From the IMG/VR virus record IMGVR_UViG_3300049717_000222, positions 1 through 43,171 of that record: DNA of 43,171 nucleotides, one strand, 5' to 3'. The notes under the pieces are model-generated. The model searched no databases and had not been told where the DNA came from. It worked only from the letters and a program-made list of their open reading frames with translations. A program made the position numbers and the translations under genes. The DNA comes from a virus. This document shows positions 15,334-23,000 of this stretch, piece after piece. How positions within the stretch are numbered: the first letter of the stretch is position 1; the number at the start of each line of letters is the position of its first letter.

Positions 15334-15541
15334 TATGACGTTCGTTTTTATTTAGTTCTGCTTCAATGGCATTAATTAATTCATGCAATCGGAGAATTTC
15401 CTGATCCTTATCTTTTAAAGTAATATTCTGACCATGATATTTTAAATCAAATGAAGGATCATCTATTATGTCAATTCTTTCAAAAAAAATTGATTTCATT
15501 AATATTAGATCAGGATATGAAAAATTTGAAAATGCTGTCAT
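15326..15541 (-). CDS. Hypothetical small early protein (71 aa)
   Basis: 71 aa, not recognised. The N-terminal half is hydrophobic/aromatic (FSNFSYPDLILMKSIFFERIDIID) and the C-terminal half is a charged helix (KDQEILRLHELINAIEAELNKNE), possibly a coiled coil. It is coupled on both sides (4-nt and 8-nt overlaps). Confidence 0.55.
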   Translation of the reverse strand: MTAFSNFSYPDLILMKSIFFERIDIIDDPSFDLKYHGQNITLKDKDQEILRLHELINAIEAELNKNERHNG

Positions 15542-15801
15542 ACTTTTGATTCTGATGCCGGGGGAGGCGATTTAAACTTCAATTGGTAGGACATTTCGCG
15601 AAGTGCTTTTGGTGAAAGGGGCCGTTTTGCGGTCGACCCCTTTTCATCGAAATTCTTCACAACCTCAAGCTGTTTATCAGTAGGTGATCTGTTATGAATG
15701 TCAGAGGATATTATATCCTTTTCATTCATCTCCTTAGTTAGTGAAGCCTGTGGAAAATCTTCTTTATCGTTTCCGAAAAGATCAAGTTCTAATTCTTCCA
15801 T
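15538..15801 (-). CDS. Hypothetical acidic early protein (87 aa)
   Basis: 87 aa, acidic N-terminus (MEELELDLFGNDKEDF), then a low-complexity polar middle and a basic C-terminal region (KRPLSPKALREMSYQLKFKSPPPASESKV). Probably largely disordered. The last codons coincide with an 18-bp sequence repeated just upstream of the integrase gene (15547-15564 and 17599-17616). It is 2 nt from the LuxR-type regulator gene and overlaps the next gene by 4 nt. Confidence 0.6.
   Translation of the reverse strand: MEELELDLFGNDKEDFPQASLTKEMNEKDIISSDIHNRSPTDKQLEVVKNFDEKGSTAKRPLSPKALREMSYQLKFKSPPPASESKV
15547..15564. repeat. 18-bp direct repeat, copy 1
   Basis: TGATTCTGATGCCGGGGG, identical to 17599-17616. 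This copy lies at the 3' end of gene 15538-15801. The two copies bracket the tRNA, the lysogeny switch and attP. Confidence 0.7.
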
Positions 15802-15803
15802 GG

Positions 15804-16367
15804 TTAGATTATGTTTTTGTCTTGAGCGAAAGTTGCAATTCCGACTTTACTATGAGCACCAACTTTCTTTTCTATATGAATCCTGTGAATAGCAACCGTA
15901 TGGATGGAAATTCCAAGAATGGAAGCAATTTCTTTATCTGCAAGGTCCTTGGCTATTAATTTCGTTATTTCAGTCTCTTTCTTTGTAAGGATCCCATTGA
16001 TCCCTTCCGGCATGTGACACAGTTTGCCTTCATGTTTACAGAAATCCTTATAACAACAATCCCAATATTCATGTCTGGAAATACCGTTATTTGTAATATC
16101 TGCTTTACCATCAAACCCACCGAAATTGCAATAAATGTATTTTTCAAGTTGCTCAACTGGATCAATGATTCCAAGTTCATGGAGAGCCTGGATAGCTTTT
16201 GGCTGGTTATCAAGTTCAGATCTGACAAGATCTAAGGTGAGAAGATCGATGTCAATAAATGGATGAGTAAATCCATTCTGAAGAAAAAACACTTCTCCAT
16301 TTTTAACAAAGAATTCGATTTGAGGATCGGCGATGCCGGCCGGTAAAGATGCTGTTGGTTTTTTCAT
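15804..16367 (-). CDS. LuxR-type HTH regulator with Cys cluster
   Basis: 187 aa. The C-terminal 60 residues are a LuxR/GerE helix-turn-helix (LTKKETEITKLIAKDLADKEIASILGISIHTVAIHRIHIEKKV). The middle holds a Cys/His-rich stretch (CNFGGFDG, then WDCCYKDFCKHEGKLCHMP) that could bind zinc or an iron-sulfur cluster. The N-terminal part reads as a small domain (VKNGEVFFLQNGFTHPFID). There is no receiver domain. It is an early-operon gene directly after the tRNA and is likely to control later early genes or the lysis-lysogeny choice; sensing of metal or redox through the Cys cluster is speculative. Confidence 0.8.
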   Translation of the reverse strand: MKKPTASLPAGIADPQIEFFVKNGEVFFLQNGFTHPFIDIDLLTLDLVRSELDNQPKAIQALHELGIIDPVEQLEKYIYCNFGGFDGKADITNNGISRHEYWDCCYKDFCKHEGKLCHMPEGINGILTKKETEITKLIAKDLADKEIASILGISIHTVAIHRIHIEKKVGAHSKVGIATFAQDKNII

Positions 16368-16395
16368 AGTAGTGAGGTTTAAAATTTCGATTTTG

Positions 16396-16468
16396 TTGCG
16401 CGGGATGGATTCGAACCACCGGCCTTTAGGTTATGAGCCTAACGAGCTGACCACTGCTCTACCGCACA
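16396..16468 (-). tRNA. tRNA-Met (CAT anticodon)
   Basis: 73 nt with a complete cloverleaf: acceptor TGTGCGG/CCGCGCA (one G-T pair), D stem GAGC/GCTC, anticodon stem TTAGG/CCTAA with loop CTCATAA, and the T arm with TTCGAAT. The discriminator is A and CCA is not encoded. The U1-A72 pair and absence of three G-C pairs in the anticodon stem exclude an initiator tRNA. It should be elongator Met, or Ile2 if the C34 is lysidine-modified. It starts 4 nt after the Cro-like gene and ends 28 nt before the LuxR-type gene, so it is part of the early transcript and must be processed from it. Confidence 0.93.
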
Positions 16469-16472
16469 ATAT

Positions 16473-16727
16473 TTATAAAGAGGATATTTTAATACTCCTC
16501 TTAATTTCTTTTTTATTTCTCTTTTGAGCTATTTGAAATGATAAATCCAAAACAATATCATTGAATCTTTGTCCAGACAGAATTCTATTTATATGAGCAA
16601 TTGATAATTCAATACCAATTTTCCTCAATTCACTTTGAATTTCCTCAGTAAAACCAAGCCCGTTGATCTTTCTATTCCGATATTTCTGAATAGGCTTAAG
16701 GTTTGAAGGTATTTTGTATTTGCGCAT
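16473..16727 (-). CDS. Cro-like DNA-binding protein
   Basis: 84 aa, basic. The segment ELSIAHINRILSGQRFNDIVLDLSFQIAQKRN is an XRE-type recognition region of the kind found in Bacteroidota phage Cro-like proteins. The N-terminus RKYKIPSNLKPIQKYRNRKINGLGFTEEIQSELRKIGI would supply the first helices. It is divergent from the CI-like repressor across 157 bp and starts the early operon, as in a classical genetic switch. A consensus promoter (16799-16828) lies upstream. Confidence 0.75.
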   Translation of the reverse strand: MRKYKIPSNLKPIQKYRNRKINGLGFTEEIQSELRKIGIELSIAHINRILSGQRFNDIVLDLSFQIAQKRNKKEIKRSIKISSL

Positions 16728-16742
16728 AACCTTTTTATATTA

Positions 16743-16773
16743 TTGTTTTAAAAGAATCTTTGACGTAATTTTG
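16743..16773 (+). promoter_or_regulatory. Candidate promoter for the CI-like repressor
   Basis: TTG (16743-16745), 20 nt, TAATTTTG (16766-16773) on the plus strand matches TTG-N19/20-TANNTTTG. It would give the repressor mRNA a leader of about 105 nt and face the early promoter head-on. Confidence 0.5.
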
Positions 16774-16798
16774 ACACATTCAAGGCGTATTTGAGTCG

Positions 16799-16828
16799 CA
16801 AATATAAGACAGAATTTCGTATATGCAA
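16799..16828 (-). promoter_or_regulatory. Early promoter (consensus Bacteroidota type)
   Basis: Minus strand: TTG (16828-16826), exactly 19 nt, TATATTTG (16806-16799). A perfect consensus site. It should start the cro-tRNA-luxR early transcript and lies where a CI-like repressor would bind. Confidence 0.75.
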
Positions 16829-16845
16829 GATAAAAGTTAATATTC

Positions 16846-16859
16846 TTCTAAATTTAGAA
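16846..16859. promoter_or_regulatory. 14-bp perfect palindrome, candidate operator
   Basis: TTCTAAATTTAGAA, a perfect dyad between the early promoter and the CI-like start codon. It is a candidate binding site for the CI-like or Cro-like dimer. Confidence 0.45.
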
Positions 16860-16884
16860 TCATTTTAACATATAAATTTTCTAT

Positions 16885-17265
16885 ATGTCTTTAGGTCAGC
16901 AAATTAAGAAATTTTTGGATTTGAAAGGAGTATCACAAATAGAATTTTGTTCTAAGGCGGGTATAACTGAATCAAGATTATCAAACATTATTCATGACAA
17001 ACATGACCCGAGATTTACATTAATCAAAAAAATTCTTTCAGCATATCCTGATTTAAGTCCAAGCTGGCTTATTCTTGATGAAGGAGATCCATTAATCTCA
17101 TCTTTAGAAGTTCGGGAACCTCTAAGTAAATATTCATCTGATATTAAAAGCCTATTTGAAGAAAATGAAAAATTAAAGGAACAATTGGAGGATAAGAAGA
17201 AAATAATCAAACTCCTGGAGTTACAGTTGAATATTGATGAAGATAAAAAGAAAGACGTTGGTTGA
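16885..17265 (+). CDS. CI-like repressor (XRE HTH with coiled coil)
   Basis: 126 aa. Residues 5-60 are an XRE helix-turn-helix (KKFLDLKGVSQIEFCSKAGITESRLSNIIHDKHDPRFTLIKKIL), followed by the PSWLILDEGDPL motif common in Bacteroidota phage repressors. The C-terminus is a coiled coil (FEENEKLKEQLEDKKKIIKLLELQL) that would dimerise the protein. There is no S24 peptidase domain, so induction cannot go by RecA-assisted self-cleavage; an antirepressor or another signal is expected. It is one of only two plus-strand genes. Confidence 0.85.
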   Translation: MSLGQQIKKFLDLKGVSQIEFCSKAGITESRLSNIIHDKHDPRFTLIKKILSAYPDLSPSWLILDEGDPLISSLEVREPLSKYSSDIKSLFEENEKLKEQLEDKKKIIKLLELQLNIDEDKKKDVG

Positions 17266-17390
17266 GAGTTGTATATAAAGTACCCCCTACCCCCATAACA
17301 CAAACACTCGTTATATTCATCTTTTATACGATACAAGCAAATTTAAGTTTCTTCAAAATACCTGTTAATGAATTAATTGAGATGATATTC

Positions 17391-17578
17391 TGAGCCAAAA
17401 ACTGAGCCAAAATCACCATTATTAACCCAAAAATGAACAATTTTCAAACCGTAACTATTTAACATTCAATAACGCGAGTAATACATACGAATCCTCTCCC
17501 CGCTACAACAAATCAAATACGGCACAATTGATGGGCATTTCCAAAATCCGGAACCATAAATTGAGCCACAATGAGCCA
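17391..17578. promoter_or_regulatory. Candidate attP with four integrase arm sites (within the gene-free 17266-17632)
   Basis: The 367-bp gap upstream of the integrase contains TGAGCCA four times, as two pairs: 17391 and 17403 (12 bp apart), 17562 and 17572 (10 bp apart). Paired direct repeats flanking a core are the standard arm-type layout of tyrosine integrases. Midway, 17488-17508 (CGAATCCTCTCCCCGCTAC and two more bases) reads like the 3' end of a tRNA gene (half T loop, T stem, acceptor), the usual target. It matches 16 of 21 bases of the phage's own tRNA 3' end. The core identity needs a host attB to confirm. Confidence 0.55.
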
Positions 17579-17598
17579 CGCTGAATAAGTAAAACTCA

Positions 17599-17616
17599 TG
17601 ATTCTGATGCCGGGGG
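17599..17616. repeat. 18-bp direct repeat, copy 2
   Basis: Identical to 15547-15564. This copy ends 16 nt before the integrase ATG, where it could act as an operator or affect ribosome loading. Confidence 0.7.
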
Positions 17617-17632
17617 GCAAAATCAACGAATC

Positions 17633-18751
17633 ATGGAAAACTACAAATCAGCAAAACTGTTCGATGCCGATGGAGACCTCTCCAAACGCTGGAACGTTTA
17701 TTTCTTCTTCAAAGATCCTACAACCAACAAATTTATCCGCTGGCGCGAATGGATATCATTGAAAGTCCCCACACGTAACCAGCGATATGAGATAGCCAGG
17801 GAGAAGATCAAGCGCATCAATACAAAATTGACCCTTGGATTCAATCCTTTCTCCGATAAGGACCGGGGACAAATGAAAATCCTTGAATCCCTTGATTATG
17901 CCTTTGATTGTAAAGTGAGATCCACTCGGCGGCGGACCTTCATGTCCTATAAGAGTCACTTAAAAAGATTCAAAGCATTCTTGAAGATCAATAACCTTGA
18001 CAATATAGCCATCTCAGATCTTAATTCCCGGCATGCTCAGGAGTTCCTTGACTGGTACCAGGTAACCTATAAGATAGCCAACCGCACTTATAATAATGTA
18101 CGAATAAACATGGTTGCCATCTTCAATTTCCTAAAGAGGAGAGAATTTGTTCTGGCCAACCCATTTTCAAAAGTCGATAAACTTGCAATCGAAGAACCTG
18201 ATATTATTGCACTGAATACCTGGGAGAGAAAGATCATCCATGACCGGTTGCCCGATTATAATCATGATCTATTCATAATTGCCGAACTCATCTTTAATTG
18301 TTTTCTACGGCCCCAGGAATTGGTACGTTTACAAGTCAATCATTTAAAAATCGAAGCTGGTAATATCATTGTTCCCGGAAATGTCAGTAAAAACAAAAAG
18401 AATGAAGTAATCCAGATGCCAAAAGGATTGATAAAAAAATTAGCCGGTTTCGATCTGAATTTTCCCGGAAACTATTATCTCTTCTCCACAAACCTTAAGC
18501 GCGGGAAAAAGCAGATATTCCCCCAAAGGATCACAGAGCACTGGAATAAGTTCTGCCTTACATATGGACTGAACAAACCTATCTATGCATTGAAACATAC
18601 AGGAAATGGAATGGCGATCGAAAAAGGGATCAATATCCGGGATATCCAACTGCAGAACCGACATCATAATTTACAGGTCACTCAGCAATATCTTGATCGG
18701 TTCAGCAAGATCCCTTCAGAGAAGTTAATTAATCAGTTTCCAGAGCTGTAG
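17633..18751 (+). CDS. int: Tyrosine recombinase / integrase
   Basis: 372 aa. N-terminal arm-binding region (res 1-70, WNVYFFFKDPTTNKFIRWREW), SAM-like core-binding domain (res 85-185) and a catalytic domain. Catalytic residues: Arg226 in FLRPQELVRL, Lys in SKNKKNEV near 255, KHTGN (res 321-325) where many families have HxxRHT, His345, and the nucleophile Tyr353 in QQYLDRF. The KHTG variant is one I know from Bacteroidota integrases. It should integrate the circular phage genome at a host attB, using the arm sites upstream. The 3' end overlaps the convergent gene 18729-19022 by 23 bp. Confidence 0.92.
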   Translation: MENYKSAKLFDADGDLSKRWNVYFFFKDPTTNKFIRWREWISLKVPTRNQRYEIAREKIKRINTKLTLGFNPFSDKDRGQMKILESLDYAFDCKVRSTRRRTFMSYKSHLKRFKAFLKINNLDNIAISDLNSRHAQEFLDWYQVTYKIANRTYNNVRINMVAIFNFLKRREFVLANPFSKVDKLAIEEPDIIALNTWERKIIHDRLPDYNHDLFIIAELIFNCFLRPQELVRLQVNHLKIEAGNIIVPGNVSKNKKNEVIQMPKGLIKKLAGFDLNFPGNYYLFSTNLKRGKKQIFPQRITEHWNKFCLTYGLNKPIYALKHTGNGMAIEKGINIRDIQLQNRHHNLQVTQQYLDRFSKIPSEKLINQFPEL

Positions 18752-19022
18752 GAGCCACCTCTTTTACCAAATCATAATGATCATCAGTTTTCCATCTGAA
18801 AACCGGAACATTTCCTACAACCCCCATTTCATACGAATATCCCAATTTCTTTAATTCATCAACAATATCTTCTTTCATAAAGATCAATCCCGGATGAAAG
18901 CTGTTGATTGAATTGAATATATGTTCGGTTGTAAAAAGAGCAACCTTCTTTGAAAAGGTATTTGCCGGAGGGAATTTATCCTTAAATTCCTTTAAAACAT
19001 CTGTTAAAGTTTCCATTGGCAT
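18729..19022 (-). CDS. Hypothetical protein with structured RNA leader (97 aa)
   Basis: 97 aa, not recognised. Mixed alpha/beta: helical N-terminus (LTDVLKEFKDKF), then KKVALFTTEHIFNSINSFHPGLIFMKEDIVDELKKLGYSYEM and VPVFRWKTDD. Either the ATG at 19022 or the one two codons later may be used. It has its own leader (structured RNA 19034-19142) and probably its own promoter box (19146-19153), and a terminator separates it from the tail operon. It is thus a separate unit that could be expressed in the prophage, next to the integrase, as a moron would be. The 3' end overlaps the integrase gene in the opposite direction. Confidence 0.65.
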   Translation of the reverse strand: MPMETLTDVLKEFKDKFPPANTFSKKVALFTTEHIFNSINSFHPGLIFMKEDIVDELKKLGYSYEMGVVGNVPVFRWKTDDHYDLVKEVAPTALETD

Positions 19023-19033
19023 ATATTAAAAAA

Positions 19034-19142
19034 TCCCGGTAGTTGGTGCATACAGATCTCAAAGGAAACCTATATGTGGGGAATAAATCCCCACCTACCG
19101 GGACAATGCCCGGTTCCTTTGATCTAAAATCTGTATGCACCA
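19034..19142 (-). ncRNA. Structured RNA leader, long stem with two hairpins and a possible switch
   Basis: Outer stem of 14 perfect base pairs (19044-19057 with 19129-19142), then an inner 11-bp stem with one bulge (19059-19070 with 19112-19122). Inside are a 7-bp hairpin (GTGGGGA/TCCCCAC, 19076-19082/19088-19094) and a 5-bp hairpin (98-102/109-113 of the 19-kb block). In addition TCCCGGTAG (sense of 19095-19103) can pair perfectly with CTACCGGGA (sense of 19034-19042), which is followed by a U6 run. That alternative excludes the inner hairpin and resembles a terminator switch. It is the 5' leader of gene 18729-19022. Confidence 0.65.
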
Positions 19143-19145
19143 TAG

Positions 19146-19153
19146 CAAAGATA
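19146..19153 (-). promoter_or_regulatory. Possible -7 box (TATCTTTG) before the structured leader
   Basis: Minus strand TATCTTTG is a full match to TANNTTTG and would start transcription within a few bases of the outer stem of the RNA. No -33 TTG is present at 19-21 nt, where the terminator stem lies, so strength is doubtful. Confidence 0.4.
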
Positions 19154-19185
19154 AAAAAAAGACGGCAAAACCGTCTTTTTTTTTT
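19153..19185. terminator. Bidirectional terminator after the tail operon
   Basis: AAGACGG/CCGTCTT stem with an A-rich loop, flanked by A8 and T10 tracts. It ends the tail-fibre transcript 15 nt after gene 19200-20012. Confidence 0.9.
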
Positions 19186-19199
19186 AAAGGAAATATTTA

Positions 19200-20012
19200 T
19201 CAATATTTAATTAATAATTTGGGAGGTGTTGGTGAACTTGTGGAGGCTGCTAAAAAGCAAGCTGCCACCAAAGCATAATACTTTGTGTTGCCCATAGAAT
19301 TGGTAAAGGATAAGGTAAAGGTTTGAGTACCCGCAGTTGAGGAAAGATTATTTCCCTCCCAATCCCAATGCCCCGAATCATATTGGAATATCGTAATGCC
19401 ATCATTGGCAGTTGTAGTGCCGAAGTTTACATTCTCTGACATTAAGCCAATGAAAATTAAACTGCCGGATTGAGGTGAAAAACTATTTGAAGTCAATGAG
19501 GTAGTATTATTTCCTAATGCACACATAGGAGTCATGGCAACATCAAGGGGATCTGATGTTGATTTTATCCCGGAATATTCTGTGGCTTGAAATCCTACAT
19601 CTCCAAAATAATCATTTGTAATAATGATAGAATTTGCACCGGCAAGGCAATTATAACAATACCAAATTTGAGAGTAAGAATCCAAGTTTGCCCCGCTTGA
19701 TGCTGCTGAAAGAGACGAATATGAATTACCATGAGTGTCCGTTACAGTTAAACTAAAAGTGCCACCAGCAACTGTCTTACCTCCTACCCAAACGACAATG
19801 AGATTCCCTGCTGAATTAGAAGAACCAAAAGGATAAGAGGTGCCTCTAACAGACGGATACTGATGAAAACTCTGGACTTTTGTTATAGATCCGGTACTCA
19901 TTGCCGTAGTCATTAAAACCGCCTTTGTAATTCCCCCCGTTTTAGTTACAATAGCTTTTTGTGCAAAGCAAGATGCAGAAATTATTAAAAATATCAGACT
20001 AAGTTTTTTCAT
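19200..20012 (-). CDS. Secreted-type beta-sandwich tail-tip protein (putative receptor binding)
   Basis: 270 aa with a clear signal peptide (MKKLSLIFLIISASCFAQ). The mature part is Ser/Thr/Gly-rich and beta-stranded: NSAGNLIVVWVGGKTVAGGTFSLTVTDTHGNSYSSL, IWYCYNCLAGANSIIIT and DVGFQATEYSG resemble the jelly-roll/galactose-binding-like domains seen in Bacteroidota phage and surface proteins. It is the last gene of the tail operon, 1 nt after the large fibre gene, the usual place for a receptor-binding protein or fibre chaperone. Why a phage tail protein needs a signal peptide is unclear; see findings. Confidence 0.65.
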   Translation of the reverse strand: MKKLSLIFLIISASCFAQKAIVTKTGGITKAVLMTTAMSTGSITKVQSFHQYPSVRGTSYPFGSSNSAGNLIVVWVGGKTVAGGTFSLTVTDTHGNSYSSLSAASSGANLDSYSQIWYCYNCLAGANSIIITNDYFGDVGFQATEYSGIKSTSDPLDVAMTPMCALGNNTTSLTSNSFSPQSGSLIFIGLMSENVNFGTTTANDGITIFQYDSGHWDWEGNNLSSTAGTQTFTLSFTNSMGNTKYYALVAACFLAASTSSPTPPKLLIKY

Positions 20013-20013
20013 C

Positions 20014-23000
20014 TTACATGGCTGTTGTCCTACTCATCTCGATTACTGAGGTGGTGGAATAAATTAAATAATTAATTACAAAAGTCATACCTGTAGAAGT
20101 TCCCGTTGATAAAGTGCCTTGTGATTTCAAATTAGTACTAAAAGTTATTGTATAAGAGGAACTTCCTGATGTGGTAACAACAAGTTGAACTATTGAACCC
20201 ACACAACCACCGGGTATTGTACCCATAGCGATTGTACCTGTCGCATTTGGAGTTAACGTATAAATATTTGTGCCAAGCACAGGAGTCCAGGTAATAGAAC
20301 CGCTTGGAGTCAATGCTGTTGGAGTAGCATAGAGAGGTTGGGAGTAAAGTTGAGTATAAGCTGTCGTTGCAATCTTTGTGCTATTATCGGCCTTTGTCTG
20401 AGTTGTTGCATTCGTAGCCGATGGTAATGTTGAAGTTGCACCCATGGCAGAAGATGATGTAGCTATTAGGATATTTCCTGTTGCTACGGTTGAAGGCATC
20501 GTATATGGTGACCAGGTTGGAATCCCTGAGCTATTTGCGAATAAAATATCATACGTTGCAGTTGGTGCGGATGTCGTTCCAACTGCACTCGTGGAACTGG
20601 CACCTAATATTGCTCCTGTAGCTACGGTAGAAGGTAATGTATAAGGTGACCATGTCGGAATACCCGAACTATTTGCGAATAAAATGTCATAGGTAGCTGT
20701 GGGTGCGGATGTCGTTCCAACTGCACTCGTGGAACTGGCTCCAAAAATCGCACCAGCTGCTACAGTAGAAGGTAAAGTATATGCCGACCAGGTCGGAATG
20801 GCAGAGGCACCAGAAAATAATGCTTTATTAGCAGTTGCCGTTGCTGCCACAATTCCTGTTGCATTGGCTCCCGTTTGATAAGGTATTGCACCCTGTGTAC
20901 CACCGGCTATATTGGCCGTCCCATCAATAGATGTTATGCCCGTTAAAGACTGTGATCCTGTGCCTCTATTAATTGCTATTGAAGTTGAACCGAGATAAAA
21001 TGTTTGTGCTATCGGCGCATACACCCCTGATGGATTTCCCCATCCATAAGCAGTTTGTCCATTATTTATTCTTGAATCATTCCCTACCGCTGCAGTTGAA
21101 CCACTTGTGCCAAACCCCGGAAAGGTAACCAAGGCGTTCCACGTTGAACTGTTATCAGGGATATATGAGTAGGTATGTGATCCTGTCCTTGTAAGAAGAC
21201 CGTTTGAACTCCATATATTATCCAGATTTGTTCCGGTTATAGCAGTAAGATATCCCAATCCGGTCCATGGAGTTGAATAAGAAAAACCTCCTGTCCCATT
21301 ATTAATTAAAGCACCAGGTCCATTTGCCAGATTCAGGATTGCATTAAGATTGGGATAACTAATGGTATCACCTTTATTCCATTTAGCTGCTAATTGCGAA
21401 GCTGCTAATATTTTCGTCTCAGCTATAGTGGTATCTAATTTTATTGTTCCTGTTGTTGTCAATGGGAATTGAGTAGAAGATAATCCGTTGCCTATACCAA
21501 TACTGGTTACAGTCCCAGTTGATCCTGATGAAAGTTTCTTCATATAAACAAAACCGGTTATTGGGTTCCGCCAGAGAGCGGAATCAGCAACACCTGATGT
21601 TGTTAAAGATTTTTTCAACGATAAATAATTTTTTATTTGAGTAGTATCAGAATTAAACTGCAAAAGAACATGCGGGAATATTCCGTAAATTAAAGATGTA
21701 TCCCTTCCACCAACATCATTATGAATAATAAGTTTATTACTACCTATTTCATAATAACCTGCACGCATCCCAATGGTTACATTTCCGGAACCGGTTGTAT
21801 TTTTAAATAAAACATTGTACCCAATTCCTGTATTAGTTTGTCCGCTGGACACATTGAACATGGATCCTTGTCCTACCGCCGTATTATAATCTGAGGTAAC
21901 ATGATTAAGGGATTTCGAACCAATAGCTGTATTATAATTACCCGTTGAACCTTGCTGCATTGCATCTTCCCCAAATGCAACATTTTCTACGCCTGAATTA
22001 TTAGTTTGTAACGATGCTTGTCCAACAGCAGTATTAAAACCATTATGGACAGCACTCGATAATGCAAGATCACCAAAGGCAGAATTATATGGTGCATCAA
22101 TGTTTTTTTGAAGTGCAAAAGAACCAAATGCAACATTTCTTATACCTGTATTATTTTCAGCACAACGATAACCGAATGACGTCGTTCTATACACACTATC
22201 AATAATTCCTGAGAACTTATTATATATACGAAAAATCAAAGGAACAGTATCAGTGGTACCAATAAAATTTGCTCTTGTTGTGCCAGAATTTCCATTAAGA
22301 CTCCAATTCGCTCCTGCAGTTTTTTTTATTAAATTTCCACTACCATCTAATCCTAATAGGGTACCTGATCCGCTCAATGCGGTGAATCTGGCATGCTGAG
22401 TATAAGTTGTATCCCAGGGAAAAGAATAGTGTCCCAGATTTGCCGATGAAGAGGAAAAGAAATAAGGCATTCCATCAGGAGAGGCAGAAAATCTTTTAAA
22501 AAATAAGGTGTCGAAACCCTCAAACGGAGGTGGTCCGGACCCACCGCTCTGTTTATTGTATAAAGTAAATAAAAGTTGATGATGGCTTACATCAAAAATT
22601 ACTTTTGAATTGGAATTCTGAGTACTATCCTGGATAATGACAGAATTACCACTTGTTTTTATGATCCCGGTTCCAATAAGGTAAGATCTGCAAGCCTTGA
22701 AATCTTTTGATATCGTTGTATCATAATTTGATAGTTGACCGTTAATGCCGTCAAATGTCCATGTTGAAGTATTTAACGATGCTTGTAATACTTCAAATTT
22801 TGATGAATCCGCAATTATGATCATTGATCCGGATGGTTTTAATGTATATGAACTAAATCCGTCTATCGGCAACCCTTCTGCCGAAACCACTGTCAAATCA
22901 TAAGTACTCAGGTTTTTAACCATAATGTTACCAACAATATTTTTGACAGAATCAATTGTCATGGTCTGGCCTGCAGGTCCATTAAAAAGATATAAAGGTA

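Noticed and set aside
15326-15801. Reading the two small genes as a frameshifted single protein
   Set aside because: Both have proper starts and stops with 4-nt coupling and different composition.
16333-16527. 64-codon frame on the plus strand with MDSNHRPLGYEPNE
   Set aside because: It is the well-known antisense translation of a tRNA gene.
18982-19203. 73-codon frame upstream of gene 18729-19022
   Set aside because: It runs through the terminator and the structured leader; codon pattern is not gene-like.
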